Of a stretch of DNA of 64,000 nt, positions 54,428 to 62,679 are shown piece by piece. The DNA is from Syntrophaceae bacterium UBA6087 (lineage in GTDB: Bacteria; Desulfobacterota; Desulfomonilia; UBA1062). Made by a program: the position numbers and the translations under genes. The stretch is taken from NCBI GenBank assembly GCA_002448235.1, contig DIXF01000010.1, positions 178,969 through 242,968 of the forward strand, given 5' to 3'. Numbering within the stretch: the first letter of the stretch is position 1; each line of letters starts with the position of its first letter. A model generated the notes under the pieces. The model made no database searches and had not been told where the DNA came from. It saw only the letters and a program-made list of their open reading frames with translations.

Positions 54428-55489
54428 TCATTTTTTCAAATTCTTCTTTACCGTCTTAATGAAGCGTCCGAAGGCCTTGTCCTTTTTACGTTTATCCAGG
54501 TACGACATCTCGTAGTGCTCCGACTCTTTCCTGAGCTTCAGATAACCGGAATAGCGCTCTTCACTCAACTCGCCGTTTGCGATTGCGGCGAGGACCGCGC
54601 AGCCTGCTTCCTGAGTATGGCTGCAATCGGCATAGCGGCAAGCCATGGAAAGCTCGGTAATATCTTCAAACCCTTTGCTTACCCCTTCACCGGCTCCCAG
54701 AAGGCCCAGCTCTCTCATTCCAGGCGTATCGATGAACATTATGCCCTTATCGAGAACGATGAGCTGCCGGCGCGTTGTCGTGTGCGTGCCTTCTCCTGTT
54801 CCGCTGACAGCTTTCGTATCCAGATCATCCCGTCCGGTCAGGTGGTTGATCAGCGTCGTCTTGCCGACTCCTGATGACCCGAGCAGGCAGTATGTCCGAC
54901 CCGGCATCAATACCTGGTGGAATCCGTCAAATCCGGAGCCGGTTACGTTGCTGAGCGCAATGACCCTGGTCGTGATGCCGGCCTGCCTGATAGCCTCAAG
55001 CTTCTGCTGCAGCTCATCGGGAGAGATCAGGTCCGTCTTGGCGAGAATGACGATCGGCTCGACATGCCCGTCGGCCGCCATTACCAGATACCGGTTCAGT
55101 CTGGGCAGATTAAAGTCAAAGTGACATGACTGGACAATGAAAGCGATATCGATGTTGGCTGCGATCATCTGGTAGTCCACTTCCGTGCCGGCCCGTTTTC
55201 GGCGTAAAAACGTCCTTCGCGGAAAGACACCATGGATGATTGCTTCGGTGTCATCGTTGTGATACTGCACAGCGACCCAGTCGCCGACACACGGCAGCTC
55301 GACCGACGACTCGGCATGGAAATAGAACTTCCCCGCAAGCTCGGCAGGGACCTCCCCGACTTCATTCCTGATCAGGTACGAGCTGCGGTCAACCGCCGAG
55401 ACGCGCGCAATGTCCTGACCCTCGCGGCGGACGTCATGGTCACGTGCTTCAAACCAGGGATCGAAACCCAGATCAACTAATCTCGTCAT
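54428..55489 (-). CDS. rsgA: Ribosome small-subunit biogenesis GTPase RsgA
   Basis: 353 residues. N-terminal OB-like region, then a circularly permuted GTPase: IVILAKTDL (G4), then the P-loop CLLGSSGVGKTTLINHL and MFIDTPGMRELGL (G3). The zinc motif CRYADCSHTQEAGC (Cys-Cys-His-Cys pattern) is intact. RsgA releases immature factors and checks the decoding centre of 30S subunits. The start overlaps a GGTGATAA site. Confidence 0.95.
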   Translation of the reverse strand: MTRLVDLGFDPWFEARDHDVRREGQDIARVSAVDRSSYLIRNEVGEVPAELAGKFYFHAESSVELPCVGDWVAVQYHNDDTEAIIHGVFPRRTFLRRKRAGTEVDYQMIAANIDIAFIVQSCHFDFNLPRLNRYLVMAADGHVEPIVILAKTDLISPDELQQKLEAIRQAGITTRVIALSNVTGSGFDGFHQVLMPGRTYCLLGSSGVGKTTLINHLTGRDDLDTKAVSGTGEGTHTTTRRQLIVLDKGIMFIDTPGMRELGLLGAGEGVSKGFEDITELSMACRYADCSHTQEAGCAVLAAIANGELSEERYSGYLKLRKESEHYEMSYLDKRKKDKAFGRFIKTVKKNLKK

Positions 55490-55498
55490 ATCTTTATC

Positions 55499-55530
55499 AC
55501 CGAATGTGGAAGGTCAGCGGCGGCTGCAAA
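55499..55530 (-). repeat. Degenerate attC-like half-site upstream of rsgA
   Basis: On the minus strand the block GCAGCCGCCGCTGACC, then ATTCGGTGATAA, closely resembles the right half of the attC at 57951-58007 (CAGCCGCCGGTGATCC, then GTTCGGATAAC). The left half is not recognisable. It could mark the old distal end of the cassette array. Confidence 0.3.
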
Positions 55531-55570
55531 CCAAAAGATCGCCGATTACCGGGCTGTATAGCCTCCGTGC

Positions 55571-56344
55571 TTAAATCTTTTTCCCGATATAGAAAACATA
55601 GCCGTAAAACTCTTTATATTTGTAATATAATTCAGCCTCATGCCTTTGGTTTGCTATGAGCTCTTCAGCAGCCTTATTACCCGCATATTTTTTCAGGAAG
55701 TTTTTCTGTGCTGAAACTTGTGGATCATAAAAATGTTCGGTCCAGCAATTTTCAGGAAGAACAAAGGTAGCGATGGGAATATATCCGGCTTTTTGCACTT
55801 GTGCGACCTTGTTTGAAATTGTATCTATTTCCGGATAAGCATCCTTCCAGAACTCGTCGATCTCGACAGGCCGCTCTTCGGTAAACCATGAGGCCTCAGA
55901 AACGGCAACATGGCCTCCGGTTTTCAAAAACTTGCGCCACTCATTCAGGCCGCGTTCAAACCCGATATTATAGATTGCTCCTTCCGACCAGATCAGGTCC
56001 AGTTCTTCATGCTGAAAAGGAAGGCTGTCCATCGAACCGACAATACCATGTATTCTCTCCTGAAGATTCGATTTTTTCGCATTCATGTTAAACAGCTCTA
56101 TAAAGGTGGGGAACAGATCGATGCCGGTAATATGTCCGGGCGCATGATTAGCCATTACCCTTGTCTGACCGCCGGTTCCACAACCAATATCGGCAATGCG
56201 GGATTCGTTTGTCAGGTTATCGATAAAGCTCAAGGCCTTAATAGTCACTTCAGGGCTGCCGGGCCCCTGTCGTTCTACACTTGAAAAATATTCGCAGATT
56301 AGTTTGAAGTCAAAATCATGAATTGATTTACTTTCTTCGCTCAT
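55571..56344 (-). CDS. Class I SAM-dependent methyltransferase
   Basis: 257 residues. Motif I IADIGCGTGGQTRVMA, acidic TGIDLFPTFIEL (motif post I), then MDSLPFQHEELDLIWSEGAIYNIGF and GGHVAVSEASWF give a typical class I Rossmann-type methyltransferase. Acceptor unknown. It is separated from PhzF upstream by only 14 bases on the same strand, so probably co-transcribed. Base use is distinctly more AT-rich than the genes to its left. It lies between a degenerate half-site and attC-like site 1, so it could belong to a distal cassette, though this is uncertain. Confidence 0.88.
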   Translation of the reverse strand: MSEESKSIHDFDFKLICEYFSSVERQGPGSPEVTIKALSFIDNLTNESRIADIGCGTGGQTRVMANHAPGHITGIDLFPTFIELFNMNAKKSNLQERIHGIVGSMDSLPFQHEELDLIWSEGAIYNIGFERGLNEWRKFLKTGGHVAVSEASWFTEERPVEIDEFWKDAYPEIDTISNKVAQVQKAGYIPIATFVLPENCWTEHFYDPQVSAQKNFLKKYAGNKAAEELIANQRHEAELYYKYKEFYGYVFYIGKKI

Positions 56345-56358
56345 GATATTTACCCCGA

Positions 56359-57255
56359 TTAAACTAAAAAATATTCACCCTGTATTCTCAAAACTGCACC
56401 ACCACCAAAAGCAACTTCAATATCATTCGTTTCGTTTTGCCTTGTTAATAATTTTATAATGTTTGCATTATCCATCTTATTGTTTTGCTCCAGTGAAATA
56501 ACTTCACCACCCCATCCCCTGTGTTTTATCAGATAGTACCCGAAGGCCGCGTTTCCTGACCCGGTTGCAGGGTCTTCAAGATATCCATAACGAGGTGCAA
56601 AGACTCTTGTTCGAAAACGATTGGATTTATCAGAGACCTCTGAGGAAAACACTTCCACGATATCAATAGAATTATTCTCACAGAACAGCTTCAGCTTCAT
56701 GAAGTCAGGATGTATGGCCAGCATTGTCTGTAAGGCTTGTATCGGGACTATGAGCGTTTCCAATCCTGCATTCACAGTTTCGATGGGGTAGTTTTCGCGT
56801 ATGTCCTGAATGCTGATGCCTAGAGCTTCTGCAATATGAGTTGCTGGAATGAATTTGTTTGAAAATCGCGGAAGAGGAGCAGAAATAAAGACAGCATCTT
56901 CATCAAGAATTCTATTTTCAACAAGCGACTTTCCCTTGCTGGTGATAATGTTGATGGTTGGTTTCTTGAGAAGCCCAGCATTACTTTTAAAAAGGTCATA
57001 CATAATTGCAATTGTGGCATGCCCGCAAAAGTCAACCTCCCTTTCGGATGAATAATACTTCAGCACAAAAGTATCCTCATCAAGCTTGCTCACATAACCT
57101 ACCTCATTCACAAATCCTTTCAGCTCGGCAGCAATACGTTGCATCTCCATCGGACTGAGTTCGTTTCCAGTATCCAGATATATTGCCCCTGCGGGATTCC
57201 CCGAAGATTTGTCTGTTGCAAAGGCGTCAATTTTCTTAAAAGTAAGCCTTTTCAT
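56359..57255 (-). CDS. PhzF-family isomerase/epimerase
   Basis: 298 residues. PhzF fold marks: KKIDAFATDKSSGNPAGA, NEVGYVSKLDEDTFVLKYYS, the DFCGHATIAIMYDL strand, APRYGYLEDPATGSGNAAFGYYL. The catalytic Glu is the one in NEVGYV. Family members isomerise dihydro-aromatics or act on unknown metabolites; no phenazine genes are present. A run of seven G residues sits just before the ATG. AT-rich. Confidence 0.9.
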   Translation of the reverse strand: MKRLTFKKIDAFATDKSSGNPAGAIYLDTGNELSPMEMQRIAAELKGFVNEVGYVSKLDEDTFVLKYYSSEREVDFCGHATIAIMYDLFKSNAGLLKKPTINIITSKGKSLVENRILDEDAVFISAPLPRFSNKFIPATHIAEALGISIQDIRENYPIETVNAGLETLIVPIQALQTMLAIHPDFMKLKLFCENNSIDIVEVFSSEVSDKSNRFRTRVFAPRYGYLEDPATGSGNAAFGYYLIKHRGWGGEVISLEQNNKMDNANIIKLLTRQNETNDIEVAFGGGAVLRIQGEYFLV

Positions 57256-57359
57256 AACCCCCCCTATAATTACACAATGGGGTTTTTCTGAAGGTTCTGT
57301 TCCATTTGGGCCAATTGCTCAACCATAAATCAAAACTCACCATTTGTAGAATGACGAGA

Positions 57360-57794
57360 TTATTCGACAGCAAATTTAGCCCCTGAAGCTTTCAAGTTTG
57401 GCTTGCTCGGAATTACAATCTCTATTTGATAGTCTTTTCCATTGAGCCATTCCCCATCATCCGGCCCACCAGTCGCCTTCCAATTCCAGGAACCTTGGCC
57501 ATTTTGGCCAATCGGAACATTTTCGGCAATTGTACGAAGGAATCTGCCGTTTTGATATAAATTGATATTCACCTTCGTTACCGCAGGGGATTTGGGGGTT
57601 AATTGCTTATCATAACTCCATTCAATATGCCAGTTATTGCCGTCATCTCTTGCCACTACGATTGAACCTAAAGCATCACCGGGTTTTCTTGCGATTCCTG
57701 TTGATTTCATCATAGCGTATGACGTCGCCGCTAATGCGAAGATTCCGCAAAAAAGAGCCAGAATGACAATCAACCTGTGTAATTGTTTACTCAT
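57360..57794 (-). CDS. Secreted hypothetical protein with Ig-like beta fold
   Basis: 144 residues. Signal peptide VILALFCGIFALAATSYA (residues 9-26, Ala-x-Ala). The rest looks like one beta-sandwich domain, with alternating hydrophobics (VTKVNINLYQNGRFLRTIAE, GSWNWKATGGPDDGEW, GKDYQIEIVIPSK), comparable to Ser/Thr-rich or PKD-like modules, but no specific family is recognised. AAGGAG precedes the ATG by nine bases. It sits just downstream (array sense) of attC site 1. Confidence 0.7.
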   Translation of the reverse strand: MSKQLHRLIVILALFCGIFALAATSYAMMKSTGIARKPGDALGSIVVARDDGNNWHIEWSYDKQLTPKSPAVTKVNINLYQNGRFLRTIAENVPIGQNGQGSWNWKATGGPDDGEWLNGKDYQIEIVIPSKPNLKASGAKFAVE

Positions 57795-57950
57795 ATCTTC
57801 AATCTCCTTTTTAAAGTTTTTTACGAATCATTTCATCATCAGCTTATGCAAGAAGAACAAGAATATTTTTCACTTCTGCCTCCACATGCTGAAAACAAAA
57901 AGATAAACTTGCCAATATGATATGCTGTTGTGTTTGTAGTCATACTGTTA

Positions 57951-58007
57951 TCCGAACGTTAGGATCACCGGCGGCTGAAAGCCCTCCGGTGGCTCCTTTT
58001 GTTCGAT
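57951..58007 (-). repeat. attC site 1 (after the RCC1 cassette)
   Basis: 57 bases. R'' ATCGAAC (58007-58001), R' GTTCGGA (57957-57951). Inner stem AGGA with TCCT and CACCGG with CCGGTG, with extra unpaired bases on one arm, as expected of attC. Loop is about 14 bases. Confidence 0.8.
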
Positions 58008-58062
58008 TGCCAATCAACTATTGTTTAGTGAGCGAGTGAAGATTCCACTTAAAATTAATCAT

Positions 58063-59669
58063 TCAGTTATAAATGAGATCTCTAATAACTAAGATATAAA
58101 AAGAACTGCACGCAATATCTTTTACACGAGAAATTCCTGTCATTTTTATTGGTACAATGCTTTCCTCTGTAGAGTAGTAAGGGTATCCCTCATCTACGTA
58201 AGTCGCCTCGGTACAACCCCACACCCATACATCTCCATTTCTGGTCAATGCCATCCTTTTATAATCAGAAGCCCTTATGCAGAGAACATCGGATAAGCCC
58301 AGGACCTGAACAGGTGTATATCTGTTTATTTCTGTCCCATCGCCGAGCCTGCCTGGAAATTCATTCTCTCCACACGCATACACGGTGCCATCTTCTTTTA
58401 AAAACATGCTCAGGTAATAACCGCAGGCAATTTCCTTGACATGGCTCAAGCTTGTAATTTTTATTGGAACTGTGCTGTCGTTATTAAAAGTGCCATTGCC
58501 TAACTCACCTTTGAAATTATATCCCCAGGCATATACTTCGCCGTTTGTAGATATAGCCATGCTGTGATATCTTCCAGTAGCAATTGATTTTATTTTTGGT
58601 AACCCGACGACTTGCACGGGTGAGGTTCTATTTGTTCTGGTGCCGTCCCCCAGCATACCTACATTATTCCTTCCCCATGCCCATACAGTCCCGTCATTCT
58701 TGAGAGCCAAGCAATGGAATCCGCCAGCTGAAATTTGAATCACGTTATCAAGTCCATCAATTCTGACAGGAGATCTGCTCACAAAAAGCATTTCATCCCA
58801 AAAGTCGCTAGCGCTTATCCTTCCCCATTGCCAGACATGCCCAGAATCGTCTATTGCTAAAGAGTGATTCCCTCCAGTTGATATTGCGCCGACTTTTTCC
58901 GGGACTTCGATATGTTTCGGGACACTACTGAGTTCCAGTTCTTCCCATCTCCATAAATGCCATCATCAAATATATATCCCCATTCCCACACGGTACCATC
59001 ATCTTTTAATGCCATACTTGTGCATCCGGACACCGAGATTGATTTTACCTCGCTGATACCTAGAACAGGGATTAAAGATGTAACATTTGCAGAATAGTTC
59101 GGATTCCCTAATTCGCCACATGCACTTGCTCCCATAGACCATAAGGGATATATTTTATCTAGGTTCATATTAATATCACCTGAAATATCAACACGACCTG
59201 ATTCGTAAGTATTTATTATTATTGGATCAGAGAAATCAATGTTCCTCGAAGTATCTACTGCAGAAGCTAACAATGTGTGTAACCCAAAAGAAAACTGCTC
59301 AAATGAGCTCACGTCCAATTCATAAGGACTTTCGTAGTCTTCAGATACAAGTTCACCATCAATGTAAAAGCATACTTTCTGAATAGCTGCATTATCAGTA
59401 GCGTATGCTGAGAAAATGACCCCGTCCGTTATATCGATGCTTGAAGCAGGAGAAGAAACGGATACCTCTGGGAGAATTATATCTTTGTCAGCCTTCTCGG
59501 ATTGATTGCATGAACTAATACTAGAAAAAATGACAATCAAGAGAAAAGAATAAATTAATCTGTTTACTGAGATTTCAGAGAGAGGTTTCCTGTAACTGCT
59601 TCTATTGACAACAATCCGCTTAGTATCCAAGTCTTCCATTAAAAATATAACCATGATGTATATCTCCAA
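58063..59669 (-). pseudogene. Cassette-borne RCC1-repeat lipoprotein, broken by a one-base frameshift
   Basis: Two overlapping frames cover one protein of about 535 residues. The first (59669-58857) has a hydrophobic segment and lipobox Cys54 (SSISSC), a Big_9/Ig-like domain (about 75-150) and two RCC1 repeats, then loses the pattern after WNSVV. In the shifted frame the continuation, VPKHIEVPEKVG then GGNHSLAI, is open and runs without stop into the second frame (58791-58063) with more repeats. Joined, there are exactly seven W-W-G repeats, enough for one propeller. The shift lies at about 58923-58927 and fits loss of one base. It could be a real inactivation or a sequencing error. Confidence 0.85.
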
Positions 59670-59708
59670 ATTGAAATTTATTTATTGAAATGTTACAAAA
59701 TTGATTCA

Positions 59709-59741
59709 ACCGAACGCGTGGGATGGAGTGGCGGGTTATCT
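59709..59741 (-). repeat. attC site 2, short or deleted (after vapC)
   Basis: R'' GATAAC (59740-59735) and R' GTTCGGT (59715-59709) enclose only about 20 bases without a proper stem. R'' complements the GTTATC at the 5' end of the vapBC cassette, so the site is authentic in origin, but its centre appears to be deleted. Confidence 0.6.
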
Positions 59742-60104
59742 TCAGTTTGAGTAGGAGACACCAAGAGCATCTGAAGCATTGAGCAGCTTCTTATCAATGG
59801 TCCAGAGAGGAGCATGAGCAAGATGAGCAGATGCAAGTAAATGCACATCAATAAGACCGATTCCTATTCCCATGAGTTTTTTTCTTTCAATAAAATATAA
59901 AACTTCATCATGCTCTAAGAGAGGAGCCGTAGGGAGAGAATGAAGCAATGAAAGGATCTCTTTGCTGTTCTTCAGGTTGCCGCAGGCAAGCTCACCAATA
60001 ATAAAAGGATGGCATACTACCTCCATGTCAAGCAGCAGTTTCTCAAGAGAGGTATTCCCTTTTTTAAAATGGTCGATCCAAACAGAGGTGTCAACCAGGA
60101 CCAT
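59742..60104 (-). CDS. vapC: VapC toxin (PIN-domain ribonuclease)
   Basis: 120 residues. PIN-domain acidic residues are in place: VDTSVWIDHF (Asp5 and the following Asp), IGELACGN (Glu), GLIDVHLLASA (Asp) and WTIDKKLL (Asp). VapC proteins cut RNA, usually initiator tRNA or rRNA. It follows vapB after two bases. The stop lies just ahead of attC site 2. Toxin-antitoxin cassettes are common in integrons, where they stabilise the array. Confidence 0.92.
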   Translation of the reverse strand: MVLVDTSVWIDHFKKGNTSLEKLLLDMEVVCHPFIIGELACGNLKNSKEILSLLHSLPTAPLLEHDEVLYFIERKKLMGIGIGLIDVHLLASAHLAHAPLWTIDKKLLNASDALGVSYSN

Positions 60105-60106
60105 TA

Positions 60107-60304
60107 TTAAGATCCAGACTGCCTGCGTCGGGGAATCGACTGGAGATCCTTCTCTGTCCCGCCTAACTTTGAAAGCCTCTTGCTGCTCTCGATTGCAATA
60201 AGCGCTTCAAGTCCACGCTGAACCAAAGTTGTCTTCTCCTTGATCCCTGTGAGCTTACTTGCTTTGTTTAAAGTATCATCGTCAATATTTAATGTCGTTC
60301 TCAT
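60107..60304 (-). CDS. vapB: VapB-type antitoxin
   Basis: 65 residues from the ATG at 60304. The ribbon-helix-helix-like start MRTTLNIDDDTLNKASKLTG matches VapB antitoxins of the AbrB/RHH group, and the C-terminal part (about 45-65) is the toxin-neutralising tail. The ATG at 60310 is a possible start, but the promoter leaves almost no leader in either case. It binds VapC and should repress its own operon. Confidence 0.88.
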   Translation of the reverse strand: MRTTLNIDDDTLNKASKLTGIKEKTTLVQRGLEALIAIESSKRLSKLGGTEKDLQSIPRRRQSGS

Positions 60305-60340
60305 ATGCATCAGTATGCATTAAATGTGCATATTTGTCAA
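60304..60340 (-). promoter_or_regulatory. vapBC promoter overlapping an ATGCAT repeat operator; probably leaderless mRNA
   Basis: On the minus strand TTGACA (60340-60335), a 17-base spacer, then CATACT (60317-60312). The start codon at 60304 lies seven bases after the -10 box, where transcription should begin, so the mRNA is probably leaderless; no Shine-Dalgarno is present. Three hexamers ATGCAT/ATGCAT/GTGCAT start at 60305, 60315 and 60326, about one helical turn apart, covering -10 and spacer: a likely VapB operator. Confidence 0.7.
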
Positions 60341-60351
60341 TAGCACGGAGA

Positions 60352-60408
60352 TGATAACGTGCTGCTCAGCCGCCGGCGAAGCCGGTCGGCTGAAGTGGCT
60401 GGTTATGC
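60352..60408 (-). repeat. attC site 3 (after the HEPN-like cassette)
   Basis: 57 bases. R'' GCATAAC (60408-60402), R' GTTATCA (60358-60352). Stem AGCCG-CCGGC with GCCGG-CGGCT plus outer L boxes (GCCACT with AGCAGC, partly mismatched), loop GAA. The stop codon TAA of the gene upstream is part of R''. Confidence 0.88.
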
Positions 60409-61311
60409 GTCTTTTATCTGACCAGAAACATATCTTCTTGTCTGATTTTTCATGATTCTGTTTTTCTTTTCAAGGTCAATGCGAATATCATCCCATGAAA
60501 GTAGAAGAGGGAACTCATCAGTTACTATTCCTTTGCTATTGATGGAAGATGCAATTAGAGCAGATGAATCTTTCGGGTAAATTTTTTTGTGCTCGACCAT
60601 TTGATCCTCAATTAGTTTTCGTGCTTCTGATAATTTATTTGTCACACGATTTCTAATAACGGCTTGTACTTCACTCAGGCACTCTACATACTTTCGAACA
60701 TACGTCTTAAGATTCACTTTTTCTTCAATCTCTGAGAGAATTTTCTTTTTAAATTTATCATCTTCCTTCAAATAACTCTTTAATGAAAAGATATCGATTG
60801 AATGTATCATGTCTCTAGACCCTTTTTTATTATCTTCTTTCCAGTTCTGTACTGTAGCGTGATGGATTGGGAACTCACAATGTTGTACATAATTCCTGAG
60901 TTCCTCCATAAACCGATATTCTAGAAATCTATCATATTTATTTGAGCAATGAACTTGAACAAAACTCTTTTCATTAGCGATTGCGGGATATAAGTCATTC
61001 ACGTGTTGTTTTATATGGTCAATATATAATCTTGAAGCTGTTAAAAAATTGATTAGCCTCTTATTCATTCTTGCAATTATAATTTGAAAGTAATCGTAAC
61101 CATTTTGGTTATATATCATTGCTTCTGTTGATATTTGCAAAATCTCATTCTCAAAATCCATATAATTGGAGAGGAGAACGTCATACTTTTCTTCAATTGC
61201 CAATCCCTTAGCTAAAATCTTCCTTGCATCTTTGAGTTGTTTATACTCTTTTTGTGTGATGACTTTTTCATTTTCAGTACCAAGAATTGAATCTTTGATT
61301 ATATATTTCAT
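60403..61311 (-). CDS. Cassette protein with HEPN-like RNxxxH motif
   Basis: 302 residues, strongly helical and charged, no signal peptide. The segment EELRNYVQHCEFPIHH holds R139-N140-x3-H144, the RNx3H catalytic pattern of HEPN-domain RNases, in a predicted helix. No other domain is recognised. HEPN proteins often act as toxins or defence effectors; here this is an inference from the motif only. Stop TAA lies inside attC site 3. No antitoxin-like small gene is in the same cassette. Confidence 0.72.
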   Translation of the reverse strand: MKYIIKDSILGTENEKVITQKEYKQLKDARKILAKGLAIEEKYDVLLSNYMDFENEILQISTEAMIYNQNGYDYFQIIIARMNKRLINFLTASRLYIDHIKQHVNDLYPAIANEKSFVQVHCSNKYDRFLEYRFMEELRNYVQHCEFPIHHATVQNWKEDNKKGSRDMIHSIDIFSLKSYLKEDDKFKKKILSEIEEKVNLKTYVRKYVECLSEVQAVIRNRVTNKLSEARKLIEDQMVEHKKIYPKDSSALIASSINSKGIVTDEFPLLLSWDDIRIDLEKKNRIMKNQTRRYVSGQIKDA

Positions 61312-61326
61312 AAAATCCTCATACCC

Positions 61327-61382
61327 TCATAACGAAAAAATCAGCCGGAGCGTAGCGATCGGCTGTATTGATCTTGTTGGAC
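61327..61382 (-). repeat. attC site 4 (after the nuclease-like cassette)
   Basis: 56 bases. R'' GTCCAAC (61382-61376), R' GTTATGA (61333-61327). Central stem CAGCCG with CGGCTG, loop about 12 bases; L boxes weakly paired. Confidence 0.75.
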
Positions 61383-61398
61383 TCTTTTGTATTCCCAT

Positions 61399-61959
61399 CT
61401 AATTATTTCCAAAATTGCGAAAGACAATGTCTCGGCAATAGTAATCAACTTTTCGCCCCTCAAAGTGAATTTGCTCAAGTATACGAGAGACCTGAAGTTC
61501 CTTTTCAATAAGATCTTTTGCAAAAGGACGAATCTGAAACTCTGCTTTATACGCTTGTGCGGCAATAAAGAAATCTAGGTTTTCATTATGAACAAAAAAT
61601 CTACTTGGGATCGATCTTTCTTCACTTACAAGAATCCCATAACGTAAACATGGATAAATCTTCTTATGCATTCCAGCCTTGGCAGAATATGTCAAAATAT
61701 CATGGGTGGTGATTCTTTCTTTAAACTCTATCACTACACGAGGGAACTTGATGCCATCTACCAATTCAAAAATACAAATGTCAGTTTGAAATGCAGAATT
61801 GCCACGCTTAGGGTTTTTTGTTTCTGGTGTGGCAAGTTCAAGCTTTCTGTTGAGAAAAAGCTCATAATACAGATTGGCTTTACGCAGCACTACGGCTTTA
61901 TCACCAAGGACCTCCTTGGCAATCGATTCAAATACGTCTACAAATGTTGACTCTTTCAT
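61399..61959 (-). CDS. Cassette protein with PD-(D/E)XK nuclease-like motif
   Basis: 186 residues from the ATG at 61959; an upstream GTG at 61995 lies within attC site 5 and so outside the cassette. The core reads FQTDICIFE, then FPRVVIEFKERITTHDILTY: Asp60, Glu78 and Lys80 in the D-x(17)-E-x-K spacing of PD-(D/E)XK nucleases, followed by AKAGMHKKIYP. It could be a restriction-type or repair nuclease; no methyltransferase or other partner is in the cassette. Function is inferred only from the motif. Confidence 0.7.
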   Translation of the reverse strand: MKESTFVDVFESIAKEVLGDKAVVLRKANLYYELFLNRKLELATPETKNPKRGNSAFQTDICIFELVDGIKFPRVVIEFKERITTHDILTYSAKAGMHKKIYPCLRYGILVSEERSIPSRFFVHNENLDFFIAAQAYKAEFQIRPFAKDLIEKELQVSRILEQIHFEGRKVDYYCRDIVFRNFGNN

Positions 61960-61976
61960 TTTTTCTTTGTCCCTCA

Positions 61977-62036
61977 GTTCAACGACAAAGCTCACCGGCG
62001 CGGCTCTGCCGCGTCCGGTGGAGTGCCTTGTTCGAA
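61977..62036 (-). repeat. attC site 5 (after the DUF2971-like cassette)
   Basis: 60 bases. R'' TTCGAAC (62036-62030), R' GTTGAAC (61983-61977). Near-perfect stem: ACAAGGC-CTC-ACCGG-CGCGGC on one arm with the complement on the other, one or two bulged bases, loop AG. The end of the upstream gene is encoded in the stem. Confidence 0.92.
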
Positions 62037-62657
62037 GTTAACCTTTATCTCATTGTTTACTTGATCACTGGGTATAATGACGGAAATATCTCGAATGCTA
62101 CCGATCTGAATTTTCCGAGGTCGTCCTGGTCCATGGGCACAGACAAGTCTCCACTCCGACTGATACGCGAATCTCTTAAGCTTCCTAAACGGACCTATCT
62201 CTCCAATATATTTATCATCTACGTATTCAACAAGATCAGCGTTACCCCTAATTTTTTGTGATACCAAGGCTATTTCCATTCTACGCATAAACTCGTCTCG
62301 GTTAAGAAATACTAAGGCATGGTCTCCAAACAGAAAGTTCCTTTCGTCTATGGGGAAGCTTCCTGCAGTAGACGGCCGCAACGCATACATGCAAAAGATG
62401 TTTATCTTCTCAAGTTCAGGTGGATACATTCTTAGAATCCATTCTCCCTCCGCAACGATTTCTTGGCCGTCAAGAGTGAATTGCACTTTTGGTCCTCTTG
62501 CAACTGTAGCAATACAATCAAAAGGATCGCCCCGAAGCTCTTCGTCTTCAACTTTCCAAAAATACTGAGGAGTATTCATATAAAGAAGTCCGGTATCTTG
62601 TAATTGTTGAAGATGCTCATGCTTTCCAAACTTAACTAAAGTACCTTGTTCGCCCAT
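61992..62657 (-). CDS. DUF2971-like cassette protein
   Basis: 221 residues. The start LVKFGKHEHLQQLQDTGLLYMNTPQYFWK and the later RGDPFDC, then FAYQSEWRLV, match the pattern of DUF2971 proteins, which are common in accessory and defence regions and of unknown function. GGAG lies four bases before the ATG. The last 20 residues, from about VNFEQGTPPD on, are encoded by attC site 5, so the protein's C-terminus changes whenever the site does. Confidence 0.78.
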   Translation of the reverse strand: MGEQGTLVKFGKHEHLQQLQDTGLLYMNTPQYFWKVEDEELRGDPFDCIATVARGPKVQFTLDGQEIVAEGEWILRMYPPELEKINIFCMYALRPSTAGSFPIDERNFLFGDHALVFLNRDEFMRRMEIALVSQKIRGNADLVEYVDDKYIGEIGPFRKLKRFAYQSEWRLVCAHGPGRPRKIQIGSIRDISVIIPSDQVNNEIKVNFEQGTPPDAAEPRR

Positions 62658-62679
62658 TCTACTCCATCCGATATTTCAC

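Noticed and set aside
56345..56358. Gap between methyltransferase and phzF examined for an attC site
   Set aside because: Only 14 bases, too short for any site; the two genes look like a normal operon.
57256..57359. Gap between phzF and the secreted protein gene examined for an attC site
   Set aside because: No GTT/AAC ends with complementary arms were found; only an AT-rich leader with a G-run ribosome site.
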